From: a bacterium | GTDB taxonomy: Bacteria > Chloroflexota > Dormibacteria > Aeolococcales > Bog-877 | Assembly (NCBI GenBank): GCA_021809895.1 | Contig: JAJZJU010000011.1 | Location: 1 to 37,129 of the forward strand | DNA length: 37,129 bases | Direction of reading: 5' to 3' | Shown: piece by piece, positions 24,202 to 30,764 of the stretch | How positions within the stretch are numbered: the first letter of the stretch is position 1 | Layout of the letters: the number at the start of each line of letters is the position of its first letter | The notes under the pieces: model-generated | The model's input: only the letters and a program-made list of their open reading frames with translations | The model's database searches: none | Told to the model about the DNA's origin: nothing | Position numbers and translations under genes: made by a program

Positions 24202-24643
24202 CGGGCCGGTGCAGAGGGTCGTCAGCCACAGTCCGGATGAGACGATGGCACTGGGCCGTCGCCTGGGGGAGCTGCTGAGACCGGGCGATTGCCTGGGTCT
24301 GACCGGCGACCTGGGGTCCGGCAAGACCACCCTCACCAAGGGGCTGGTGGCGGGTGCCGGCGGTGACGACGACGTGCGCAGCCCGACCTTTCTGCTGCAT
24401 CAGGTCCACTCGGGAAAGGTCACCCTGCATCACCTGGACCTCTACCGACTGCCCTCGGGCACCGACCTTGCCAGCCTGGGGCTGGACGAGTTCCTGACGG
24501 AGGGAGCGGCGGTGGTGGAGTGGTGCGAGCGTGCTGAGCCTGTCTGGTTCAACGGCACAATCGAGTTGGCGGTCGAGGGGGAGTCGTCTCGGGAACTGAG
24601 GCTGGTGCTGCCCCCCCACCTGCGCGAGGCGTTGGATGGCTGA
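24194..24643 (+). CDS. tsaE: tRNA t6A biosynthesis ATPase TsaE
   Basis: A 149-residue P-loop ATPase that binds the TsaB-TsaD heterodimer and drives turnover during threonylcarbamoyl-adenosine formation at position 37 of ANN-decoding tRNAs. Walker A is GDLGSGKTT at 38-46; SPTFLLHQ and LHHLDLYRL follow, both family signatures, and VVEWCERAE is the later conserved block. ATG 24194 lies inside the end of thiL. tsaE, tsaB, rimI and tsaD form one overlapping set here, so three of the four t6A proteins are made together; TsaC is not in the window. Confidence 0.96.
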   Translation: MADGPVQRVVSHSPDETMALGRRLGELLRPGDCLGLTGDLGSGKTTLTKGLVAGAGGDDDVRSPTFLLHQVHSGKVTLHHLDLYRLPSGTDLASLGLDEFLTEGAAVVEWCERAEPVWFNGTIELAVEGESSRELRLVLPPHLREALDG

Positions 24644-25283
24644 CGCCGCGCCCATCCAGTTGGGCCTAGATCTTTCCCTTCGGGGCGAGGGCGTCGCGGT
24701 CCTGGCCTCGTCCGGCGCTGTGCTGGAGCTGCGCTCAGGGCTGTACGGGGTGGCGTCGGTCGCCGCCGCCGTGGGCGACCTGGTGGAGGTCGCCGGTACC
24801 AGGTTGACCGGGGTGGTGGCTGCCAGAGGGCCCGGCTCGTACATCGGGGTGCGCTCGGCCCTTTCAGCAGCCATCGGGCTGGCCCAGGCGCGGCGGCTGC
24901 CTCTGGGGTTGGTGGGGAGCCTGGAGGTGGTGGCGCACCGCGTCGATCCCTTCGCCGGCCAGCTGCTGGTGGCGGTGGGCGCCGGTCGCGGCGGCCTTTA
25001 CCTGCAGCTGTTCCGTGCTACGGAGTCGGGGGAGGGGCCCTGCTGGCAGGAGGCAGGCCAGGCGACCGCCTTGCGGACCGACCTTCCCCTGGTTCTGCCT
25101 GAGAACTGCGACGGGCTGCTTGATCTCGGCTCCGTCCTTGGCGAGACCGGCATCCGCAAAGTGGATCCGGTCAGGTCCGGGTCGGAGGCGCTCGCCCTGG
25201 TGATTGACCGCGGTGCTTACACCGCGAGCAGCTACGATCTGGTCAGCGCGGACTACGGCGCCAAACATGGAGGCGTCCCTTGA
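24636..25283 (+). CDS. tsaB: tRNA t6A biosynthesis protein TsaB
   Basis: A 215-residue ASKHA-fold protein without its own catalytic role that pairs with TsaD. The N-terminal strand LGLDLSLRGEGVAVL, the GPGSYIGVRSALSAAIGLAQ block (canonical GPGSFTGLR) and VGSLEVVAH are characteristic. The C-terminal half is poorly conserved, as usual. ATG 24636 overlaps tsaE by eight bases, and the stop overlaps the TTG start of rimI. The order tsaE-tsaB-rimI-tsaD is typical of Actinobacteria and Firmicutes. Confidence 0.94.
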   Translation: MADAAPIQLGLDLSLRGEGVAVLASSGAVLELRSGLYGVASVAAAVGDLVEVAGTRLTGVVAARGPGSYIGVRSALSAAIGLAQARRLPLGLVGSLEVVAHRVDPFAGQLLVAVGAGRGGLYLQLFRATESGEGPCWQEAGQATALRTDLPLVLPENCDGLLDLGSVLGETGIRKVDPVRSGSEALALVIDRGAYTASSYDLVSADYGAKHGGVP

Positions 25284-25837
25284 TCCTGATCGGACAACGA
25301 TTGGCCATCAAGCCGATGGAGATGGCTGACATTCCGGCGGTGCGGTCGATCGAGCTTGCCGTCTTTCCGACCCCATGGCCCAGCAATGCCTACCAGCGTG
25401 AGCTCAGCGGCAACCGCTCAGCCCATTACTCGTGCCTTTGGAAGGATTCCGAGATAGTTGGCTACAGCGGGCTCTGGAGTGTGGGGGAGGAGGCGCATGT
25501 GACCACCATCGGGGTGCGTAGCAGCGAGCAGGGGCAGGGCCTGGGCAAGGTCATGTTCGCGCACCTGGTGAACCTCGCCTACGAGCTTCAGGCCAACTTC
25601 ATCAGCCTTGAGGTGCGCCCCACCAACGAGACCGCCATCCACCTCTACGAGAGCTTTGGATTCAAGGTGCTGGGCCGGCGCCGGGGCTACTACACCGACA
25701 ACGGCGAGGACGCCATGGTGATGTGGTCTGACCTCATCCATGCCCCTCGCTTCAAGGCGCGTTTCCTGCAGATTGTCAAGGACATGGAGGTGGAGGGCCT
25801 GGGCGAGCCGCCCGACCCACGGTGGCCCCGATCTTGA
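25280..25837 (+). CDS. rimI: GNAT N-acetyltransferase RimI (ribosomal protein bS18 alanine acetyltransferase)
   Basis: A 185-residue GNAT-family enzyme that in other bacteria acetylates the N-terminal alanine of bS18. The acetyl-CoA loop is in VRSSEQGQGLGKVMFAHLV, preceded by TTIGV; LEVRPTNETAIHLYESFGF and RRRGYYTDNGEDAMVM are typical RimI blocks. It carries a C-terminal extension of about 25 residues beyond the GNAT fold. The start is TTG 25280 overlapping the tsaB stop as TTGA. The tight linkage with tsaB and tsaD supports the RimI name over other GNAT proteins; the true substrate could differ. Confidence 0.92.
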   Translation: MILIGQRLAIKPMEMADIPAVRSIELAVFPTPWPSNAYQRELSGNRSAHYSCLWKDSEIVGYSGLWSVGEEAHVTTIGVRSSEQGQGLGKVMFAHLVNLAYELQANFISLEVRPTNETAIHLYESFGFKVLGRRRGYYTDNGEDAMVMWSDLIHAPRFKARFLQIVKDMEVEGLGEPPDPRWPRS

Positions 25838-26829
25838 GGCTTCTCGCGATCGAGACCTCCTGCGACGAGACCGCAGCCGCCTTGGTGACTGACTCGTTCC
25901 TTGTCGAGAGCTCGGTGGTGGCGTCGCAGGCAGCTGCCCATGCCGCCTACGGAGGTGTCGTTCCGGAACTGGCTGCGCGCATGCATCTGGAGCGGATCGC
26001 GGGGGTCGTGAAGGCGGCCATGGCGTCCCTTGGCGAGGACTATTCACGGCTGGACGGGGTGGCCGTCACCAGGGGGCCCGGGCTCGTCGGGTGCCTGGCG
26101 GTCGGGGCGAGCTACGCCCAGGCGCTGGCCGCGGGCGCCGGGCTGCCCGTGGTCGGGGTCAACCACATGACCGGTCACGTGCTGGCGGCGGAGCTCGAGG
26201 ATCCTCAGCTCGAGCCCCCCTTCGTGGGCCTGGTGGTGAGCGGCGGCCACACCGACCTGATTCACTACCGCTCCCATCAGGACGTGGAGCTGCTCGGTGC
26301 CACCAGAGACGATGCCGTGGGGGAGGCGTTCGACAAGGTGGCCAGGATGCTGGGCCTGCCCTATCCCGGAGGGCCGGAGATTGACCGTGTCGCGCAGGCG
26401 GGCGACCCCACCCGATTTCGCCTGCCCAGGCCGGTGCTTCCCAACTTCGGCTTCTCCTTCAGCGGCCTCAAGACCGCAGTCCTCTACTTGCTTCGTGACC
26501 TGGGCGAGCTGGACGACCAGACCAGGGCGGACGTGGCGGCGGCATTCCGGCTGGCGGCGGTGGAGACCCTGTGTCTGCAGTTGGAGGCGGCCGTGGAGCA
26601 GACGGGCTGCCACCGGGCGGTGCTGGCGGGAGGGGTGGCGAGCAACCGACTGCTGCGGGAGATGGCGCGGTCCCGGCTCGAGGGGCTGGCCGAGCTCACC
26701 ATCCCGGCCCCGGCGCTGTGCACCGACAACGCCGCCATGATCGGGGCGGCGGGCATAGTTCGCCAGCGGACCCATGGATTCGACCTGCACCCGTTTGAAA
26801 TAGACCCGGGGCTGCGCGCCTACGCCTGA
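25834..26829 (+). CDS. tsaD: tRNA N6-adenosine threonylcarbamoyltransferase TsaD
   Basis: A 331-residue catalytic subunit of the t6A complex. It begins MRLLAIETSCDETAAALV; metal ligands are in NHMTGHVLA (HxxxH), with SGGHTDLIHY, GEAFDKVARMLGLPYPGGP, FSFSGLKTAV, AGGVASNRLLR and CTDNAAMIG as further family motifs. I prefer TTG 25834, which overlaps the rimI stop as TTGA and has GGTGG eight bases upstream; GTG 25822 would add four residues and is also possible. It closes the thiES-to-tsaD gene block. Confidence 0.97.
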   Translation: MRLLAIETSCDETAAALVTDSFLVESSVVASQAAAHAAYGGVVPELAARMHLERIAGVVKAAMASLGEDYSRLDGVAVTRGPGLVGCLAVGASYAQALAAGAGLPVVGVNHMTGHVLAAELEDPQLEPPFVGLVVSGGHTDLIHYRSHQDVELLGATRDDAVGEAFDKVARMLGLPYPGGPEIDRVAQAGDPTRFRLPRPVLPNFGFSFSGLKTAVLYLLRDLGELDDQTRADVAAAFRLAAVETLCLQLEAAVEQTGCHRAVLAGGVASNRLLREMARSRLEGLAELTIPAPALCTDNAAMIGAAGIVRQRTHGFDLHPFEIDPGLRAYA

Positions 26830-26850
26830 GGTCGGCTGCAACCGAGACGG

Positions 26851-26879
26851 TTGACCAGTTCCTCCATCGGTCATAAGCT
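26851..26879 (+). promoter_or_regulatory. Predicted promoter of the acyl-CoA synthetase gene
   Basis: TTGACC (26851-26856) and TAAGCT (26874-26879) are separated by exactly 17 bases, giving a five-of-six -35 match and a TAnnnT -10. It lies in the tsaD-synthetase gap, about 48 bases before the next start codon. A small hairpin (CCGGGC 26888-26893 with GCCCGG 26900-26905) falls in the resulting leader. Confidence 0.5.
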
Positions 26880-26927
26880 CACCCCAACCGGGCTGACCGG
26901 CCCGGGCTGGGTCAGGAGGTGGGGTGG

Positions 26928-28595
26928 ATGACTGAGGTACCGACCAGGACGAGCGTCCCCAACATGGTGGACTACGCTGCTGAGCGCGCCGCCTTCAGGA
27001 TTGCGATCCCGCCAGTGTTCAACTATGTGCAGGACGTGCTGGAACCTCTGGCCCAGTCCAGAGGTGGGGAGCTCGGGTTGCTCTCCTTGGGACCCAGCGG
27101 TGAGGTCGTGGGTGAGCACACCTTCGCCGAGCTGGCTCAGGCCAGCCGCCGGGTGGCCAACCTGCTGACCGGGTTGGGGGTCGAGAAGGGTGATCGCATC
27201 TTCGTGATGCTGCCACGGATCCCGGAGTGGTACTTCGTGGTCCTGGGCGCAATCCGGATCGGGGCGGTGCCGATGCCGGCCACCTCCCAGCTCACCCCTC
27301 GGGACATCGCCTATCGGATCTCCCGGGCGCAGGCGAAGGTGGCGGTGACCGACACCGCCGGGGCGGCCAAGCTGGACCAGGTCAGGGGGGAGCTCCCCTC
27401 CCTGGGGGAGGCCATCGTGGTGGGGGAACAGCCCAGCGCCGGATGGCGGCCGTTGGACAGGCTGATGGAGCAGGCCTCCAGCTCACCCGGCAGCAGCCGG
27501 GAGACGGCGGCGGACGATCCCATGTTGATCTACTTCACCAGTGGCACCGTGGCCCACCCAAAGATGGTGCTGCACACTCAGGCGAGCTACGGGATAGGGC
27601 ACAGGATCACAGCGCGTTACTGGCACGATCTGCGCCCTGGCGACCTCCACTGGACCGTCTCCGACACCGGCTGGGCCAAGGCGGCGTGGGGCAAGCTGTT
27701 CGGCCAGTGGGCCGAGGGAGCAGCGGTGGTGCAGATGAACATGGGCAAGCCCGATCCGGACCTCATCCTGGACGTCATCGCCCGCCACGGGGTCACCACC
27801 TTCTGCGCTCCCCCCACGCTCTATCGATCGCTGGTGTTGACCGACCTGCGCCGGCCCGACCTCTCCGGGCTCAGGCACTGCACCGCGGCCGGAGAGCCGT
27901 TGAATCCGGAGGTCATCCGGGTCTGGCAGGAGGCGGTCGGGCTCCCTGTGTACGACGGCTATGGCCAGACCGAGACGATCAATGTGGTCGCGAACTATCG
28001 CTGCCTGCCGGTGCGGCCGGGCTCCATGGGAAAGCCCGTCCCCGGCTTCGAGGTCGACATCGTGGACGACCAGGGCAACCCGGTCGCTGACGAGGTCGAG
28101 GGCAACATCGGGGTGAGGGCCCATCCGGAGCGGCCCTGCGGTCTCTTCGCGGGTTACTACCGCGACGAGGAGGCGACCCGGGCCGCCTTCCGCGGCGACT
28201 TCTACCTCACCGGAGACCGAGGCAGGCGGGACCAGGACGGGTACCTCTGGTTTTCGAGCCGGTCGGACGACGTGATCACCTCCTCGGCCTATCGGATCGG
28301 GCCGTTCGAGGTGGAGAGCGCCCTGGTCGAGCACCGGGCGGTGGCGGAGGCGGCTGTGGTCGGCAAGCCCGATCCCCTGCGCACCCAGCTGGTGACCGCC
28401 TTCGTGATCCTGGCTCCGGGCTACGAGGGGAGCGAGCAGCTCGCGCGTGAGCTGCAGGACCACGTGAAGCGAGTGACGGCCCCCTACAAATACCCCAGGG
28501 AGATCCACTTCGTGACCGAGCTTCCCAAGACGGTCAGCGGCAAGATCCGCCGATCGGAACTGCGAGAGACGCTGCAGGGCGGCTCTGAGAGCTGA
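26928..28595 (+). CDS. AMP-forming acyl-CoA synthetase (medium-chain/ACSM-like)
   Basis: A 555-residue ANL-superfamily enzyme that activates a carboxylic acid as an acyl-AMP and transfers it to CoA. The P-loop region reads YFTSGTVAHPKMVLH (normally SGTTG/SGTSG before P-K), then YGQTET, TGDRGRRDQDGYLWFSSRSD and the hinge segment before SAYRIGPFEVESAL; the acylation lysine is in KTVSGKIRR near the C-terminus. Overall pattern (DLHWTVSDTGWAKAAW) resembles medium-chain acyl-CoA synthetases; the substrate cannot be read from sequence. ATG 26928 has an excellent AGGAGG eight bases upstream. It stands alone with its own promoter, unlike the overlapping genes before it. Confidence 0.88.
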   Translation: MTEVPTRTSVPNMVDYAAERAAFRIAIPPVFNYVQDVLEPLAQSRGGELGLLSLGPSGEVVGEHTFAELAQASRRVANLLTGLGVEKGDRIFVMLPRIPEWYFVVLGAIRIGAVPMPATSQLTPRDIAYRISRAQAKVAVTDTAGAAKLDQVRGELPSLGEAIVVGEQPSAGWRPLDRLMEQASSSPGSSRETAADDPMLIYFTSGTVAHPKMVLHTQASYGIGHRITARYWHDLRPGDLHWTVSDTGWAKAAWGKLFGQWAEGAAVVQMNMGKPDPDLILDVIARHGVTTFCAPPTLYRSLVLTDLRRPDLSGLRHCTAAGEPLNPEVIRVWQEAVGLPVYDGYGQTETINVVANYRCLPVRPGSMGKPVPGFEVDIVDDQGNPVADEVEGNIGVRAHPERPCGLFAGYYRDEEATRAAFRGDFYLTGDRGRRDQDGYLWFSSRSDDVITSSAYRIGPFEVESALVEHRAVAEAAVVGKPDPLRTQLVTAFVILAPGYEGSEQLARELQDHVKRVTAPYKYPREIHFVTELPKTVSGKIRRSELRETLQGGSES

Positions 28596-28715
28596 CATGG
28601 GCGGGCCGGCGGGATCCTGGCCGGAGCCCACCCGCCTGGGGAGCCATCTTCACGACCCGAGCCATCCCTTGCGCCCAATGCGCCCAAGTTCGCGCCGCCC
28701 GTCTTGGGCCAGCCG

Positions 28716-28737
28716 CTTAACACCGGCTTAACCCCGG
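28716..28737 (+). promoter_or_regulatory. Pho-box-like tandem 11-bp repeat upstream of the phosphate symporter
   Basis: CTTAACACCGG (28716-28726) is followed directly by CTTAACCCCGG (28727-28737): ten of eleven bases are identical, with no gap. Direct repeats with an 11-base period are the architecture bound by PhoB/PhoP response regulators, and the unit resembles the GTTCACC-plus-four repeat of actinobacterial PhoP. It lies 63 bases before a phosphate transporter gene. Within the 205-base gap the rest shows only a GGGAGG site at 28783-28788. Confidence 0.55.
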
Positions 28738-28800
28738 CCTGGCAACAATCGAGTCAGCCCTCCTTCAAGGGCAGCAGCGACAGGGAGGATCGGATTCCAG

Positions 28801-30210
28801 ATGTCAAGGGACACGCTCAGTAGAGGTGTGGTCGACGCTCTCAACGAGGCGCCAATCGGACGCTTCCACATGCGGGTGCTGTTCACCGCCGGGATGGGTT
28901 TTTTCACCGACGCCTACGACCTGTTCATCATCGGGGTTGCCTTGGCGCTGATCAAGGTGGAGTACCACCCCTCTCCCTTCGTGATCGGGCTGGTGGGTAG
29001 TACCGCTCTGATCGCGGCCCTGATCGGGGCCACCGTGTTCGGGCGGATCGCTGACGTTTTCGGCCGCAAGGCGGTCTACGGCCTGGAGGCGGCCCTGATG
29101 GCGGTGGCCGCCGTGGGCAGCGCGCTCTCGCCCAACCTGGTCTGGCTGATCGCATGGCGGTTTGTCCTCGGCATCGGCATCGGCGGCGACTACCCGGTCA
29201 GTGCGGTGATCATGAGCGAGTACTCCAACCGCAAGAACCGCGGCCGCCTGGTGAGCATGGTCTTCTCGATGCAGGCGCTGGGCCTGATCATGGGTCCGGT
29301 CGTGGCCCTGGTGATCCTGGCTCTGGGCGTCAACCATGACATCGCTTGGCGGCTGATGCTGGGCCTGGGGGCCATCCCTGCCCTGGGCGTGATCTATCTG
29401 CGCCGCAAGATGCCGGAGTCGCCTCGCTTCATGGCCAGGGTGCAGGGTCGTGATGAGGCCGCGGCGGCCGCTCTCAGCTCCTACACCCGTGATCAGCTGC
29501 GAGCGGATGTGGATGTGACCGAGCCGCGGGTGAAGCTCTCCTTCCGGCAGTTTGTTTCCAACCCCCGCTACCTGCTGCTGCTGGTGGGTACGGCGGGCAG
29601 CTGGTTCATGCTCGACTACACCTTTTACGGCAACAGCATCTCCTCGCCGCTGATCCTGAAGGCGCTGGCACCGCACGCCACCCTCATCCAGGACACCGCG
29701 ATGACGCTGCTGGTCTTCTGCGTCTTCGCCCTGCCCGGCTATATCTTCGCCTTCCTGGCGATAGACCGAGTCGGACACCGACGGCTCCAGTTCATGGGAT
29801 TCGCCGGGATGGCGGTCGCCTTCCTCCTCATCGCGCTGGTGCCGGGGATCGTCAAGGAGGTGGCCCCCTTTGTGGTGCTGTACGGGATCAGCTACTTCTT
29901 CACCGAGTTCGGCCCCAACACCACCACCTTCGTGCTGCCGTCCGAGCTGTACCCGGTGTCCGCGCGCACCACAGGACATGGCATCTCCGCCGGGACCGGA
30001 AAGGTGGGTGCCTTCATCGGCACATTCACCTTCCCGGTGGTGCTGAGCACCCTGGGCCTGTCCGGGGTGATGTTGATCGCCACCTCCACCGCGGTGATGG
30101 GGATCCTGGTCACCTTCCTGCTCCCCGAGCCCAGTGGCAAGACCCTTGAGGACGCCAGCAACGAGGACTCGGTCGCGGTGAGCCCTCCCCTGCAGGCGGT
30201 CAACGCCTGA
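28801..30210 (+). CDS. PHS-family (Pho84-like) MFS phosphate:H+ symporter
   Basis: A 469-residue major facilitator protein with twelve predicted membrane helices. Three sets of residues match the fungal PiPT phosphate site: TM1 GMGFFTDAYDLF (31-42), TM4 GIGIGGDYPVSAVIMSE (124-140) with its aspartate, and TM7 W268, D272, Y276 in the W-x3-D-x3-Y pattern. The MFS loop motif GRIADVFGRK is at 81-90 and PESPRF at 205-210. It most likely imports phosphate with protons; other PHS members move other organic or inorganic anions, so the substrate remains inferred. GGGAGG lies 12 bases before ATG 28801. The Pho-box-like repeat upstream suggests induction when phosphate is scarce. Confidence 0.86.
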   Translation: MSRDTLSRGVVDALNEAPIGRFHMRVLFTAGMGFFTDAYDLFIIGVALALIKVEYHPSPFVIGLVGSTALIAALIGATVFGRIADVFGRKAVYGLEAALMAVAAVGSALSPNLVWLIAWRFVLGIGIGGDYPVSAVIMSEYSNRKNRGRLVSMVFSMQALGLIMGPVVALVILALGVNHDIAWRLMLGLGAIPALGVIYLRRKMPESPRFMARVQGRDEAAAAALSSYTRDQLRADVDVTEPRVKLSFRQFVSNPRYLLLLVGTAGSWFMLDYTFYGNSISSPLILKALAPHATLIQDTAMTLLVFCVFALPGYIFAFLAIDRVGHRRLQFMGFAGMAVAFLLIALVPGIVKEVAPFVVLYGISYFFTEFGPNTTTFVLPSELYPVSARTTGHGISAGTGKVGAFIGTFTFPVVLSTLGLSGVMLIATSTAVMGILVTFLLPEPSGKTLEDASNEDSVAVSPPLQAVNA

Positions 30211-30236
30211 GCCTCAGTCGACTCCTGGTGCAGCCG

Positions 30237-30267
30237 GCCGGCCCCCCGGCCTTGACGTGGGGCCGGC
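30237..30267 (+). terminator. Hairpin after the phosphate symporter gene (possible terminator)
   Basis: GCCGGCCCC (30237-30245) is a perfect inverted match to GGGGCCGGC (30259-30267), giving a nine-base-pair GC stem with a 13-base loop, 26 bases after the transporter stop. There is no T tract after it, so it may act only as a weak or factor-assisted terminator. Confidence 0.45.
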
Positions 30268-30292
30268 TCGCTGCCCGGGCTGCCGTTGGCAG

Positions 30293-30323
30293 TTGCCACC
30301 CCACTCCCTGGAGGTGCTAAACT
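30293..30323 (+). promoter_or_regulatory. Predicted groESL promoter
   Basis: TTGCCA (30293-30298) and TAAACT (30318-30323), spaced 19 bases apart, with a TG one base before the -10 hexamer (extended -10). It lies directly before the CIRCE operator, so transcription would begin inside the operator, as in other HrcA-controlled groE promoters. Confidence 0.55.
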
Positions 30324-30324
30324 C

Positions 30325-30351
30325 TTAGCACTCGGTACGGTTGAGTGCTAA
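30325..30351 (+). promoter_or_regulatory. CIRCE operator (HrcA binding site)
   Basis: TTAGCACTC (30325-30333), a nine-base spacer, then GAGTGCTAA (30343-30351). This is a perfect match to the CIRCE consensus, the operator of the heat-shock repressor HrcA. It lies 18 bases before groES, so groES-groEL should be induced on heat or misfolded-protein stress. hrcA itself is not in the window. Confidence 0.97.
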
Positions 30352-30369
30352 TCAGAGGAGGAGGTCGCA

Positions 30370-30681
30370 ATGAGCCTCAAGCTACGTCCGCTGGCAGATC
30401 GCGTCGTCGTCAAGCCCCTGGAGCGTGAGGAGACCACCAAGAGTGGGATCGTGCTCCCCGACACGGCCAAGGAGAAGCCCCAGGAGGGTCTCATCGAGGC
30501 GGTCGGGAATGGGAAGTACAACGAGCAGACCGGGCAGCGCGTGGAACTCGACGTCAAGGTGGGGGATCGGGTGATCTACGCCAAGTACGCCGGCTCGGAG
30601 ATCAAGATCGAAGAGCAGGACTACCTGATCCTCTCGGAGCGGGACATCCTGGCGGTCGTCAACCCCAACGGCAAGGCCTGA
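30370..30681 (+). CDS. groES: Co-chaperonin GroES
   Basis: A 103-residue subunit of the heptameric lid of the GroEL folding chamber. [16 protein letters not shown] at the start, the mobile-loop region [19 protein letters not shown] (about residues 22-40), [18 protein letters not shown] and the ending [14 protein letters not shown] are all typical. A very strong AGGAGGAGG precedes ATG 30370. It is the first gene of a CIRCE-controlled operon with groEL. Confidence 0.98.
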   Translation: MSLKLRPLADRVVVKPLEREETTKSGIVLPDTAKEKPQEGLIEAVGNGKYNEQTGQRVELDVKVGDRVIYAKYAGSEIKIEEQDYLILSERDILAVVNPNGKA

Positions 30682-30696
30682 GATTCTGAGCGGCGC

Positions 30697-30728
30697 GCTC
30701 GCGGCGGCCAGAGGGGCCGGCCGCGAGC
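30697..30728 (+). other. Strong stem-loop between groES and groEL
   Basis: GCTCGCGG (30697-30704) pairs with CCGCGAGC (30721-30728) and CGGCC (30705-30709) with GGCCG (30715-30719), leaving one bulged G and a five-base loop: a 13-pair hairpin in the 83-base gap. No T tract follows. It could be a processing or stability element that sets groES:groEL ratios. Confidence 0.6.
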
Positions 30729-30764
30729 CGCCAGCCCTCGGCTCGATGGAGGATTCGCAAAAAC

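Noticed and set aside
26888-26905. Hairpin in the leader of the acyl-CoA synthetase gene as a riboswitch or attenuator
   Set aside because: Only six base pairs, in GC-rich DNA, with no terminator or alternative pairing partner; more likely chance.
28596-28715. Small gene in the 205-base gap after the acyl-CoA synthetase
   Set aside because: No open frame with a plausible start, ribosome-binding site and conserved sequence; apart from the tandem 11-bp repeat and the ribosome-binding site I see nothing there.
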